Assembly (NCBI GenBank): GCA_001790855.1
Contig: MGDH01000004.1
Span: 2,350 to 66,349 of the forward strand
Reading direction: 5' to 3'
Origin: Candidatus Schekmanbacteria bacterium RIFCSPLOWO2_02_FULL_38_14
Lineage (GTDB): Bacteria > Schekmanbacteria > GWA2-38-11
Length of the DNA: 64,000 bases
This document shows positions 8,347 to 17,136 of this stretch, piece after piece. The notes beneath the pieces were generated by a model, which saw only the letters and a program-made list of their open reading frames with translations, did no database searches and was not told the DNA's origin. Numbering within the stretch: position 1 is the stretch's first letter; every line of letters begins with the position of its first letter. Position numbers and translations under genes: made by a program.

Positions 8347-8829
8347 TTATTCCCTTACATAAAGATCAAGCTCATAATCATCAAACGGCTGGTGAGTCAG
8401 TGCCCTGTACTCTGCAACCAGTATCTGCTCGTGTCCCCGCTCATCCTGAGCAAGGAGTTCCATTACCTCTTCAAGAAGCTTGTCTTCAGCCTTATCAGCC
8501 ATCTTCATATAGTGGTTATGGGCTTTTCTCTCAGCATTTATGGCAATCCTCAGGGCATCAATCTGGTTGGTCTTGCTCTCGACCATATTTCTTGCCATTT
8601 TTATCCATTTTGCCCTTGGCTTCATTTCAGGCAAAGGGTCACTTGTAAGGCTTTTATGTCTTTCTGTCAGGATTTTTTCATGCCTCTTCTCATCCCCTTC
8701 AAGAAGATTGAACACTCTTTTTGCTTCCTTCTTTTTGGTGCACTTTGCCGCTTCTTTATAAAAACCCTGCGAATCAATTTCAGCGTGAATAGCCTCCTTC
8801 ATCAATTTTATTATGTCTTTTAAACTCAT
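8347..8829 (-). CDS. Ferritin-like (rubrerythrin-type) protein
   Basis: A 160-residue all-helical protein with two ferritin-like half repeats: AIHAEIDSQGFYKEAA...EGDEKRHEKI and AINAERKAHNHYMKMAD...AQDERGHEQI. Each ends in a DE(K/R)xHE signature that would supply carboxylate and His ligands to a di-iron centre. There is no rubredoxin domain. It precedes the stand-alone ferredoxin/rubredoxin/ferritin genes' paralog at 6.2 kb and follows another at 8.9 kb, all on the minus strand. Peroxide or oxygen detoxification is likely, from the family. Confidence 0.82.
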   Translation of the reverse strand: MSLKDIIKLMKEAIHAEIDSQGFYKEAAKCTKKKEAKRVFNLLEGDEKRHEKILTERHKSLTSDPLPEMKPRAKWIKMARNMVESKTNQIDALRIAINAERKAHNHYMKMADKAEDKLLEEVMELLAQDERGHEQILVAEYRALTHQPFDDYELDLYVRE

Positions 8830-8887
8830 TAATTCCTCCTCCTCTGAATAAAATTATTTCAGGTTACTATATAAAACATGAGATTCA

Positions 8888-9424
8888 TCATCCCTCATAA
8901 ATCGGTCTCTCTTTATTTGAAAACCAGTCGCTCGGATTTGACAGATATTCATAAGTGTTTTCTAAAATTTCATAATGATTGCTTTCTTCTTTAACAAGTT
9001 CTTCATAAAATGCCCTTTCAAGAGGATTATCTGTTTCATCTGCTCTCTTCTGGTAAAATTTATACCCCTTTGCCTCCATCTCTTTTGCTATCTTCAGGGC
9101 TTCTACATCTCCGGAATCAGCCCTGAGAATTTTTATAATCTCACCCTTTACTCTTGTAAAAATAGTTTCAAAGTCCGCAACTTTTTTCTTCCCCACACTC
9201 TTTTTACTTGCTTTGGGCCACTCGCCAGATTTCTTAAGCTTCTCATAAATTGACTTGACTTTTTCAATGTGTTTTTTTTCTTCATCAGCAATATATTTAA
9301 ACATTTCCCTGCCAACTAAATTCTTGGTTTTTTTGTTTGCCTTTGTATAAAAATTATACCCGTCTTTCTCAAATTTTATAGCAAATTTAAGAGCCTCAAG
9401 AGCATCCTTATTACCACTTGCCAT
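8888..9424 (-). CDS. Ferritin-like (rubrerythrin-type) protein
   Basis: A 178-residue ferritin-like protein. The first half has AIKFEKDGYNFYTKANK...IADEEKKHIEKV; the second has AKEMEAKGYKFYQKRAD...LVKEESNHYEIL, giving the ExxxY and E(E/S)xxH pattern of rubrerythrin-like di-iron carboxylate proteins. A lysine-rich linker at about 62-80 separates the halves. It is 58 bases upstream of the 160-residue paralog on the same strand. Function is inferred only from the fold. Confidence 0.8.
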   Translation of the reverse strand: MASGNKDALEALKFAIKFEKDGYNFYTKANKKTKNLVGREMFKYIADEEKKHIEKVKSIYEKLKKSGEWPKASKKSVGKKKVADFETIFTRVKGEIIKILRADSGDVEALKIAKEMEAKGYKFYQKRADETDNPLERAFYEELVKEESNHYEILENTYEYLSNPSDWFSNKERPIYEG

Positions 9425-9535
9425 ACTGCTACCCCCTTTTTTTCTCTTATTGGTTTTAAACTTTGTTACTTACTAAATTCCAAATTTCAAAACTCAAATT
9501 ACCAAACCTGAAACTCTTCACAAAATTTTATAAAA

Positions 9536-10531
9536 TCACCATCTCTCCGCAAGCCTTTTCCCGTACAGCTTATGAAAAAATTTATCTTCATCTGAAATAT
9601 AGACTACATTTCCGCCAGCCATATTCTGCCCTGCTGTTTTCCCCTGTACAGAGGCACTATGCCATCCAAAATTTATTCTGTTAATCTTTTTATTTATATC
9701 ATAAACCTGCGCAACATCCCCTGCTGCATAGATATTTGCAATGTTTGTCCTCAACTCCTCACTAACTAAAATCCCTTTATCGCATTTTATACCGCTGCCA
9801 GTCAAAAAGTCTGTATCAGGCTCAAGTCCGAGAGCCACACCTATAAACTGGCATTTTATCTCTTTGCCTTCGTCTGTAAAAACCAGGTATTCTTTCCCGT
9901 TGCTGTCTATAATATCATTTATTCCCTCATCAGGAAAAACGGAAATTCCTTCATCCCTGAGTTTTTTCTCTACCTCTTTTTCTGAAATATCTGTAAGTCC
10001 TGACGGCCAGAACAGTCCGGATTTGCTCAGATATATTATTTCTACCTCCTGTCTTTTGAGCGCTCTCAGCAGTTCAACTCCAATATATCCGCCGCCAAAA
10101 ACAAGTATTCTTAAGGCGTTTTGAACCCTTTCTTTTAATCTGTATGCGTCAGCAAATGTTTTCAGTGTAAATACTTTTTCCCTGTGAACCAAAAGTTTCT
10201 GAGGAAATTTCTGTTTTCCTCCTGTAGCAAGAAGGAGAAAATTATATTTTTCCTTTTTACCATCGCTTAAAACAACTGCATTCTCATCAGGCAAGACCTT
10301 TAAAACTTTTTTACCGCTTATTACAGTTATGCCTTCTGAAACAGATTCACTTTTGAAAAATAAATCATCTTCTTTAAGCTCTCCTGACAGAAAATCGCAA
10401 ATAGCAGGTCTTATATAAAAAGGGTTAACCTCATCTGAGATTAAAACAACCTCATTTTTTGCGTCCGAATCCCTGATCTCTTTTGCAGCGCTCAAACCTG
10501 CTGCCCCGCATCCAACAATTATGTATCTCAT
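9536..10531 (-). CDS. FAD/NAD(P)-dependent oxidoreductase (NADH-rubredoxin reductase-like)
   Basis: A 331-residue pyridine nucleotide-disulfide oxidoreductase fold protein. An FAD-binding GCGAAGLSAA is near residue 8, an NAD-binding GGGYIGVELLRAL near 145, and the second FAD motif IYAAGDVAQV near 270. There is no CxxxxC redox disulfide after the first motif, so it resembles NADH:rubredoxin reductase, NirB-N-terminal and Nox-type flavoproteins. Given the rubredoxin and rubrerythrin-like genes just downstream, reduction of rubredoxin is a reasonable guess. Its start overlaps the pepA stop by four bases. Confidence 0.82.
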   Translation of the reverse strand: MRYIIVGCGAAGLSAAKEIRDSDAKNEVVLISDEVNPFYIRPAICDFLSGELKEDDLFFKSESVSEGITVISGKKVLKVLPDENAVVLSDGKKEKYNFLLLATGGKQKFPQKLLVHREKVFTLKTFADAYRLKERVQNALRILVFGGGYIGVELLRALKRQEVEIIYLSKSGLFWPSGLTDISEKEVEKKLRDEGISVFPDEGINDIIDSNGKEYLVFTDEGKEIKCQFIGVALGLEPDTDFLTGSGIKCDKGILVSEELRTNIANIYAAGDVAQVYDINKKINRINFGWHSASVQGKTAGQNMAGGNVVYISDEDKFFHKLYGKRLAERW

Positions 10532-12036
10532 ATATCTCTCCAGTTTCTCAATACCTCAGTAATAAGCCTTACGCCAACCCCTGTTGCTCCCCTTGGACTA
10601 TAATCCCTGTCCCTGTCATTCCAGGCAGTACCCGCAATATCAAGATGCACCCACGGAAAATCATTAACGAATTTCTTCAGAAAAATCCCGCCAAGGATTG
10701 CTCCTGCACCGCCGTCGCTTCCGATATTTTTAACATCTGCTATATCGCTTTTAATCTGCTCGTCATATTCCTTCCACAGGGGCAGTTCCCATACCCTTTC
10801 AAATGTTTTTTCACCTGCCTTCCTGAACATATCCATCAGACCGTTATTGTTCCCCATCATCCCTATTGCCTGGTCACCAAGGGCAACAAAGCATGCGCCT
10901 GTTAATGTGGCAAGGTCTATAATTGCATCAGGATTGAATCTTTTTGCATAGTAGAGAGCATCAGCAAGTATCAGGCGGCCCTCAGCATCAGTGTTCTGTA
11001 TCTCTATAGTTTTGCCTGAAAGGGAAACAACGACGTCTCCGGGTTTGGTGGCAGAGCCGCCGGGAAGGTTCTCAGTGGCAGGAATAAGCCCGACTATTCT
11101 CAAAGGAAGTTTTAAAGAAGCCGCAGCCTGAATCACTCCAAGAACAACAGCTCCTCCTGCCATGTCATACTTCATTTTGTGAAGGTTCCGGCTCGGTTTC
11201 AAAGAGATTCCCCCGCTGTCAAAAGTAATTCCCTTGCCAACAAGGGCTACAGTTTTATTGCCAGCATTTTTGGGACAATAATCAAGTATAATAAACTTCG
11301 GAGGCTCATAGCTCCCCTTGGTAACTGACAGAAATGCCCCCATTTTGAGTTTTCTAATCTCTCTTTCCCCAAGTACCCTGCATTTAAGCCTCAGTCGCCC
11401 GGATATTTCTCTTGCCTTTTCAGCCAGAAATGTCGGAGTTGTATAGTTTGCAGGTTTTACAATCAGCTCACGGCTCATATTAACTGCATCAGAAATTTTT
11501 TTCCCTATCTCAACCCCTTTTGATGCCTTACCAAAAGTTTTTTTGTTATTCAAAAGGAGAACTAGCTCTTTAATCTCTTTTTTCTCTTCTTTCTTTGCTG
11601 TTGCCAGTTTATCAAATTCAAAAAGAGCAAGCTCACTGCCCTCTGCTATGCTCTGGCAGAGTTCTTCTGTCTTAATATTGTTTGGAATTTTTTCCGGAAT
11701 AGCTATGACAGCCTTGCTTATTCTTGCATCTCTGAGTCTTTTCAGAGCATTTCCTGTCTTTCTGCGGATTATATCAATATGTAAATCTTTACCCTTGCCA
11801 AGACCTGTAAGAAGCAGCCTTTTTGCATTAATAAACTGGTTTGTATGAAGGAGTGTGCTCTGGTCAATTTTTCCTGTAAATTCACCGCTTCCTGCTACAT
11901 CCGCAAGCATCCCCTTAAGTGCTGAATTCAGTTTTTTGTATACCTCGCTGTCTTTATTGAACCCTTCAAAAAAGAATAGTATTATAGCTTCAGCTTTTTC
12001 TTTTTCAACTCTGCCGGTTTTAATTGATATTCTCAT
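10528..12036 (-). CDS. pepA: Cytosol (leucyl) aminopeptidase, M17 family
   Basis: A 502-residue M17 metallo-aminopeptidase that releases N-terminal residues from peptides using two metal ions. The signature NTDAEGRLILADAL and the metal/catalytic segments VGKGITFDSGGISLKP and MKYDMAGGAV are all intact. Length is normal for PepA. It is the promoter-proximal gene of a two-gene overlap with the flavoprotein; coupling to redox enzymes may be incidental. PepA in some bacteria also binds DNA, which cannot be judged here. Confidence 0.93.
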   Translation of the reverse strand: MRISIKTGRVEKEKAEAIILFFFEGFNKDSEVYKKLNSALKGMLADVAGSGEFTGKIDQSTLLHTNQFINAKRLLLTGLGKGKDLHIDIIRRKTGNALKRLRDARISKAVIAIPEKIPNNIKTEELCQSIAEGSELALFEFDKLATAKKEEKKEIKELVLLLNNKKTFGKASKGVEIGKKISDAVNMSRELIVKPANYTTPTFLAEKAREISGRLRLKCRVLGEREIRKLKMGAFLSVTKGSYEPPKFIILDYCPKNAGNKTVALVGKGITFDSGGISLKPSRNLHKMKYDMAGGAVVLGVIQAAASLKLPLRIVGLIPATENLPGGSATKPGDVVVSLSGKTIEIQNTDAEGRLILADALYYAKRFNPDAIIDLATLTGACFVALGDQAIGMMGNNNGLMDMFRKAGEKTFERVWELPLWKEYDEQIKSDIADVKNIGSDGGAGAILGGIFLKKFVNDFPWVHLDIAGTAWNDRDRDYSPRGATGVGVRLITEVLRNWRDI

Positions 12037-12162
12037 AAAAAACCAGGTTCCTTTCTAACGATTAGGTATCTTAAAATTCCTTTACTTCATACTAAGGTTT
12101 AATTTCTAAGTCAACGGATTTTGAAGCCCCTTGCAGCAAGTTTGCGAGCAGGTCCCTTGCTC

Positions 12163-12277
12163 GTCATTGCGAAAGGCTTTAGCCCTAGCAATCTCGCTCG
12201 GGATAAACTCCGCAATCTCGGTTTCTTATAAATCAATGAGTTCCAGATTGCTTCGTCACTTCGTTCCTCGCAATGAC
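12163..12277. repeat. GTCATTGCGAG palindromic element, copy 3
   Basis: A diverged copy, starting GTCATTGCGAAAGGC and ending CTCGCAATGAC, with internal GCAATCTCG and CAGATTGCTTCG. It fills most of the 357-base gap between pepA and rpoD. The remainder of the gap holds a palindrome at 12327-12356 and no gene. Confidence 0.8.
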
Positions 12278-12326
12278 GGTCAAAAAGGGACTTTTTCAGA
12301 AAACTGCTATTTAAGGATACAAACTA

Positions 12327-12356
12327 AGCAGGGGTTCAAAATTTTGAACCCCTGCT
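12327..12356 (-). terminator. Perfect 30-bp palindrome downstream of rpoD
   Basis: Arms AGCAGGGGTTCAAAA and TTTTGAACCCCTGCT are fully complementary with no loop. It lies 38 bases beyond the rpoD stop on the minus strand. The run after it (TTAGTTTGT) is only moderately T-rich, so termination is plausible but unproven. The GGGGTTCAA arm also resembles the GGGTTCAAGG repeat family elsewhere in the window. Confidence 0.5.
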
Positions 12357-12393
12357 ATAATATTTTCTTTGAATCAAAGGATTAAATCTGTTT

Positions 12394-13917
12394 TCAGTTC
12401 AGAAATGATTTTAACTTTCTGATTCCCATGATTCTTCTCAGTTTATTGATTGCCTCTTCCTCTATCTGCCTTACCCTTTCTCTTGAAAGAGAGAAATCTT
12501 CTCCTATCTCTTCAAGTGTATGGTTCACATTAAAATCTATTCCAAAGCGCATTCTCACAATCCTTGCCTCTCTTGGAGATAAGGACTTCAAAACCTCGCG
12601 CAGTTGCTTCTGAAGCTCCTTGTCGCTCAAATCGTTTTCAGGTGAAGGAGAATCTGTATCCTCAACAAAACCCATTAATGTCGATTCATTCTCTTCTTCC
12701 TCATTGGTTTTATCAAGAGAAATAGGCTCCTTCTGAATATTCAATACCATTCTTGCAAAATCCTCAGGAACCTTTACCTTCTCTGCCATTTCTCTTATTG
12801 TTGGTTTTCTTTTAAACTCCTGAGACAGGGTTCTGAAAGCCCATTTGAGCTTTCTTATCTTTTCTACAATATGAACAGGTATTCTTATGGTTTTTGCCTG
12901 TCCCATAAGGGCTTTCATAATCATTTGCTGTATCCACCAGTGAGCATAACTGCAAAATTTTATCCCTCTCTTGTAGTCAAACTTGTCAATGGCAGTCATC
13001 AGACCAATATTCCCTTCCTGAACCAGGTCAAGCAACTGAAGCCCTCTGTTTTCAAACTTCTTTGATACGCTGACAACAAAACGGAGATTTGCTTTTATCA
13101 GTTTATCTTTTGTTTGTTTGTAAATTAACTGACCTTCCCTTATACTATTTGCAAGTTTCTTTAACTCCTCAGCAGAAACTACCGGTTCCCATTTCCCCCA
13201 TTCATCCCTGTTCCCTGCCAGCCTTTTATCTGCTGTTAAATCCTTTCTCTTTGCACGCTTTCCCTCTTTCTTGCTGTTCAAAACCCCATTTGCTATCTCA
13301 ATTGTTCTTTGACCAAGCGCCTCAATCTGGTCAAGGTTAAACGGAATATTTTTTATAAGGGATATAATTTCTCCGTGGCATTTCCTTGTGTCATTTTTTA
13401 TTTTCTCAAATTTTCTGCCTTCCCTGCTGCACCTTTTCAGGAGCTTCAGATAAGAGTTTATCTGCTTTTCCTTATCTATTACCCTATCTATTACTGAAAT
13501 AATCTGTTCTCTTTTTTTCTCAGCTCCCATCAGATACATTTCATCAAAGGGGTTTACCCCAAGCACCTCTTTTACTTTAATATTGCGCCCTTTTAGTTCC
13601 GTTCCGAGCCTGATTATCTCTGAAATGGAAAATGGGGACGCTATTACTGCTTTAGTGGCTTCATCCCGTGCTTTCTGAAGAATCTCAAAACTCTCAAGTT
13701 CCTTTTCACGGGTAAGGTAGGAGTTCACGCCTATCTCTCTGTAATATTTCAAAATAGGGTCTTCTTCAAAATCACCGGATTTATTTGAAGCGGACAAAAA
13801 ACCCTTCTCGCCACTATTATCATTGAGCTCTTCTGAAACAATTTTTTCAGGTTCACTGTAAAGAGCAGTCTTAAGTTCATCATTTGACTCAGTTAATTCG
13901 TCATTAAGGGTTCTCAT
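12394..13917 (-). CDS. rpoD: RNA polymerase sigma-70 factor, RpoD/SigA group
   Basis: A 507-residue sigma factor. Region 1.2 shows DPILKYYREIGVNSYLTREKE near residue 52. Region 2 shows NLRFVVSVSKKFENRGLQLLDLVQEGN then FCSYAHWWIQQMIMKAL, and region 4 shows LSPREARIVRMRFG and TLEEIGEDFSLSRERVRQIE. A non-conserved insert lies between 1.2 and 2. The core 2.3-2.4 segment differs from the usual housekeeping sequence (YAHWWIQQMIMKALMG instead of YATWWIRQAI), so it may be a second group 1/2 sigma and not the only RpoD. The upstream gap to merR is AT-rich. Confidence 0.85.
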   Translation of the reverse strand: MRTLNDELTESNDELKTALYSEPEKIVSEELNDNSGEKGFLSASNKSGDFEEDPILKYYREIGVNSYLTREKELESFEILQKARDEATKAVIASPFSISEIIRLGTELKGRNIKVKEVLGVNPFDEMYLMGAEKKREQIISVIDRVIDKEKQINSYLKLLKRCSREGRKFEKIKNDTRKCHGEIISLIKNIPFNLDQIEALGQRTIEIANGVLNSKKEGKRAKRKDLTADKRLAGNRDEWGKWEPVVSAEELKKLANSIREGQLIYKQTKDKLIKANLRFVVSVSKKFENRGLQLLDLVQEGNIGLMTAIDKFDYKRGIKFCSYAHWWIQQMIMKALMGQAKTIRIPVHIVEKIRKLKWAFRTLSQEFKRKPTIREMAEKVKVPEDFARMVLNIQKEPISLDKTNEEEENESTLMGFVEDTDSPSPENDLSDKELQKQLREVLKSLSPREARIVRMRFGIDFNVNHTLEEIGEDFSLSRERVRQIEEEAINKLRRIMGIRKLKSFLN

Positions 13918-14041
13918 TGTTTTCCTTTCATAGATAAAAAAATGAAGGTTTATTTTAAACTCTGTTTATAAATCATTATTAATTTTAATCCTTCTCTCTA
14001 ATCTAATTTCTTACGTAAACATCATTTTTATTAAAAAAAAC

Positions 14042-14491
14042 TTAAATTACTGCGCTGAACAATTTGGGAACTTCTTTATACTTGCCTTTAATATTACATT
14101 CCCTGAGACAATTATTAATCTTCCTCTTGCATTCAAAACACTTCTTTACCAGTTCCTTGGATACCTCAATATCTTCCTTTATCTGCTGAAACTTCTCTAT
14201 CCGCTCATCCAGACCAAAAGACCTCTTTTCAAGAAAATCATATATTTTTCTTGCAGCCTCCCCGCCAACACTGCTTTTTTTGCGTATAGTGAAGAGCTCT
14301 TTTATTTCAGAAAGGGTTAGTCCAACTGACTTAAGCCTCTGAATTGTCATAACTTTGTTAAAATCTTTCTTATCGTATCTTCTGAAGCCTCCTGCTGACC
14401 TCTCTGCAGGAAGTAAAATACCTAATTCCTCGTAATATCTGATAGTCCTCAGCGATATATTTGCCTTTTTTGCTAAATCTCCAATCTGCAT
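14042..14491 (-). CDS. MerR-family transcriptional regulator with Cys-rich tail
   Basis: About 149 residues, starting at the ATG at 14489-14491 with GAGG eight bases upstream (a GTG three codons earlier is the alternative). The N-terminal winged helix reads IGDLAKKANISLRTIRYYEELGIL...FRRYDKKD, typical MerR, followed by the dimerisation helix. The C-terminal end carries four cysteines (CFEC...CLREC), suggesting metal or redox sensing. It is transcribed away from a flavoprotein gene at 14788; the gap contains a strong promoter with MerR-like geometry, implying autoregulation. The effector is unknown. Confidence 0.85.
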   Translation of the reverse strand: MQIGDLAKKANISLRTIRYYEELGILLPAERSAGGFRRYDKKDFNKVMTIQRLKSVGLTLSEIKELFTIRKKSSVGGEAARKIYDFLEKRSFGLDERIEKFQQIKEDIEVSKELVKKCFECKRKINNCLRECNIKGKYKEVPKLFSAVI

Positions 14492-14532
14492 TTTAAGCAC
14501 CTCATTTTATTAATCAATCTTTATCTGCGCCC

Positions 14533-14561
14533 AATATATATAACCCTTACGTTAATGTCAA
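14533..14561 (-). promoter_or_regulatory. Sigma-70 promoter with MerR-type dyad for the merR gene
   Basis: On the minus strand, TTGACA (14556-14561) and TATATT (14533-14538) are separated by exactly 17 bases. The spacer contains TTAACGTAAGGGTTA, a weak dyad with AAC/GTT arms placed between the -35 and -10 boxes. MerR regulators characteristically bind there. It lies 42 bases upstream of the merR start. Confidence 0.6.
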
Positions 14562-14787
14562 GTTTTATTTGAGATTTCTAAAAATATTTTAAGTTTTTTC
14601 ATTAAGCCAGCCTTTTAGAGAAAATTCAATTGAAATCCATCCCTTGTTCCTTTAGGATTGAACCATTGTGAATAGATTTAGTTAACAGTAGTTAGTACTA
14701 TTAACTTAGAACTAAATACTGACTACTATTCACTGTTCACTATATACTATCCGCTGTTAACTAACAGCTGACCAATGAAGGGAAAAC

Positions 14788-15738
14788 TTGGCAGGCAGAA
14801 AAAAGTTTGACGTCATAATAGTCGGCGCTGGAGCTGCAGGGCTTACAGCAGGTATCTTTTGCAGGATGCGAAAACTCTCAACCCTGATAATTGATTACAG
14901 GGAGCCCGGCGGACAATTAACCTCTGTCTATTCATCCAAGCCAATAATGGATTATCCATCTTATGACCTGATTCTCGCAGCAGAGCTTGCAGGCAGCATA
15001 ATCAGGCAGACAAAAAAACTTGGGATCGATTTCATTTCAGAAGAAAGGGCAGAAGATATAAAACCTGCAAAAGACGGGTTTGATATAACAACCTCCAGCA
15101 GTTCATACAGGGCAAAAGCAGTAATACTGTCCATGGGAATAGGAGTATTCAAGCCAAGGGCGCTTGGAATTATCGGCGAACAGGAGTTAATCGGATGCGG
15201 CGTCGCATATGGAATTCCTGAGATGAAAGCTGTAAAAGATAAAAGAATATTATGTGTTGGAGGAGGAAACAGTTCCCTTGAAGCAGCCCTCACAACAAAA
15301 GATGCGGCAAAGGAAGTAACTTTAATCCACCGCAATAAATCCTTTGAAGCCTATGAGTTTTACAGGGAAGCAATAATGAATTCTAAAGTTAAAGTAAAAT
15401 TCCATACAGAGCTTAAGGAAATTTTAGGAGCTGAAAGGGTAAATGAAGCAATCCTCTTTAACCGTGAAGAAAAAAAATATGAAAAACTGAAAACTGATAT
15501 GGTTGTAATAAATGCAGGGCTAATACCGAATTTCAAAAAACTCAAAGACTGGGGTCTTGAAGTTGACAGCGCAGGAGTAAAGGTCGATTCAGAAATGATG
15601 ACATCAAAGGAAGGAATTTTTGCCTGTGGTGATATGGTTTCCTATAAAGGAAAACTGAAGCTTTTAATCTCTGCAAGCGGTGAAGGCTCTATTGCCGCAG
15701 AATCCGCGTTTAAGTATATATCAGAAAGATCTAAGTAA
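14788..15738 (+). CDS. Thioredoxin reductase-like ferredoxin/flavodoxin--NADP+ reductase
   Basis: A 316-residue flavoprotein, start TTG at 14788-14790 after GAAGGG; the nearer ATG at 14775 is out of frame. The FAD motif GAGAAGLTAG is near residue 12, GGQLTSVYSSKPIMDYP follows, the NAD(P) motif CVGGGNSSLEAAL is near 155, and FACGDM near 280. The TrxB CxxC site is missing: the expected position reads GCGVAYGIPEM. That and the GDMVSYKGKLKL ending fit the TrxR-like ferredoxin--NADP reductases (YumC type). It transfers electrons between NADPH and ferredoxin or flavodoxin. It is divergent from merR and may be its target (inference). Confidence 0.8.
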   Translation: MAGRKKFDVIIVGAGAAGLTAGIFCRMRKLSTLIIDYREPGGQLTSVYSSKPIMDYPSYDLILAAELAGSIIRQTKKLGIDFISEERAEDIKPAKDGFDITTSSSSYRAKAVILSMGIGVFKPRALGIIGEQELIGCGVAYGIPEMKAVKDKRILCVGGGNSSLEAALTTKDAAKEVTLIHRNKSFEAYEFYREAIMNSKVKVKFHTELKEILGAERVNEAILFNREEKKYEKLKTDMVVINAGLIPNFKKLKDWGLEVDSAGVKVDSEMMTSKEGIFACGDMVSYKGKLKLLISASGEGSIAAESAFKYISERSK

Positions 15739-15779
15739 AAAAGCCATTACTTCCCATGCTGTCTGACAATTCCATGTCT

Positions 15780-15883
15780 GTCATTGCGAGCGACCAAAGG
15801 GAGCGTGGCAATCTCGATTTTAAGCTGTCAGCATTCAGTCATCAGCTATTAGATGAGATTGCTTCGCTATCGCTCGCAATGAC
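15780..15883. repeat. GTCATTGCGAG palindromic element, copy 4
   Basis: Starts GTCATTGCGAGCGACCAAAG and ends GCTCGCAATGAC, with internal GGCAATCTC and GAGATTGC. The core contains AAGCTGTCAGCATTCAG. It lies between the convergent flavoprotein and histidine kinase genes. Confidence 0.9.
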
Positions 15884-15942
15884 ATTGCCAAAGAGCCTAC
15901 TTTACTGAGAGATAATTCATTTTTTAATCTTTGATTTTATCA

Positions 15943-17136
15943 TCACACCAACGGCATCCTCACCACAAACTCAGTCCCTCTTCCAACCTCGCTGTCAACA
16001 TCTATTGAACCGTCGTGCTTCAGAATAATTTCATATACAGTTGAAAGTCCAAGCCCGAACCCCTCTCCTTCATCCCTTGTGGTATAAAAATAATCAAATA
16101 TTGAATTAAGGTTTTCTTTTGGTATGCCGCACCCTGAGTCTCTTACTCTTATAACTACATTCTTCCTTTCTTTTGCAACTGATATAGTTATTTTTTTAAG
16201 CTCTCTGTTTTCAACCGCATTTAAGGCATTTGCAATCAGACTCATGAACACCTGCTGGAGCTCCCATTTATTCCCCATTGTCTCAATTGCATCGTTGCCA
16301 GAGTTAAAATCTATTTTAACTCCAAGCTCTTTGAAGCGACTCTTTGCAAGGCTCAGGGCTTTCTGCACAACCTCCTTTACGCTGACCTTTGACGGCGACC
16401 ACTTGCGCTGTGCTGATGAATAAGACAGAAGTTCTCCGACAATCTTACTGCACCTTCTGCCTCCCTTTATTGCAAGGTCAAGCATTCTTTTCTTTTTCTC
16501 CTCTGTCTTTTTCAGTTCAGCAAAATATGTATTTAAGTTTTTAAATGCCTTCCCTTTTATTTTATTTTTTTTACATATACTTTTAAATTCATCCTCATTT
16601 AATCTGTCGCTCATATTCTTAAGCATCTCTATGTTTGTAACAACACCTGTCAGGGGGTTATTAATCTCGTGAGCAACCCCTCCTGCAAGCCTTCCAAGCG
16701 AGGTAAGCCTTTCAAGAAGAACAATCTCATAGTTTTTCCTCTTCATTTCAAGAAGGCGATTAACCCTGAAACAAAGTTCTCTTTTTTCAACAGGCCTTGT
16801 AATATAGTCATCAGCCCCTGAATTCATTGCCTTTATTCTGTCATCCTGCTCACGCAGGGAAGTTATTACAAGGACCGGTATCAGCCGTGTCTTGTTATTC
16901 TCTTTTAATCTGGAGCAGGTTTTAAAACCGTTTAACACAGGCATTATGTCATCAAGAATAATCAGGTCAGGAAATTTTTCTGCTGCAAGTTTTAATGCTT
17001 CAAGACCATTCCCTGCAGGGATGACCTCAAAATTCTCGTCCTCAAGAAATTTCCTGATTATGCGGCAGGATGCCTCTGAATCGTCAGCAAGAAGGATTGA
17101 AATCTTTCCTGTCCCGGTTTTTATCTTCTCAGTCAT
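15943..17136 (-). CDS. Response regulator receiver--histidine kinase hybrid
   Basis: About 397 residues from the ATG at 17134-17136, chosen because GGAAGGGG precedes it; the frame is open 23 codons further, but that would overlap the upstream nitroreductase deeply. An N-terminal receiver domain has LADDSEASC and the phospho-acceptor in LIILDDIMP. A HisKA domain follows with GGVAHEINNPL, then an HATPase with NALNAV, RDSGCGIP and GEGFGLGLS. There is no membrane segment, so it is cytoplasmic. It overlaps the nitroreductase gene by eight bases and forms a three-gene operon with the larger kinase. The signal is unknown. Confidence 0.85.
   Translation of the reverse strand: MTEKIKTGTGKISILLADDSEASCRIIRKFLEDENFEVIPAGNGLEALKLAAEKFPDLIILDDIMPVLNGFKTCSRLKENNKTRLIPVLVITSLREQDDRIKAMNSGADDYITRPVEKRELCFRVNRLLEMKRKNYEIVLLERLTSLGRLAGGVAHEINNPLTGVVTNIEMLKNMSDRLNEDEFKSICKKNKIKGKAFKNLNTYFAELKKTEEKKKRMLDLAIKGGRRCSKIVGELLSYSSAQRKWSPSKVSVKEVVQKALSLAKSRFKELGVKIDFNSGNDAIETMGNKWELQQVFMSLIANALNAVENRELKKITISVAKERKNVVIRVRDSGCGIPKENLNSIFDYFYTTRDEGEGFGLGLSTVYEIILKHDGSIDVDSEVGRGTEFVVRMPLV

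Noticed and set aside
14788-15738. Thioredoxin reductase (trxB)
   Set aside because: The redox CxxC is absent and the flanking motifs match the TrxR-like ferredoxin--NADP reductases.
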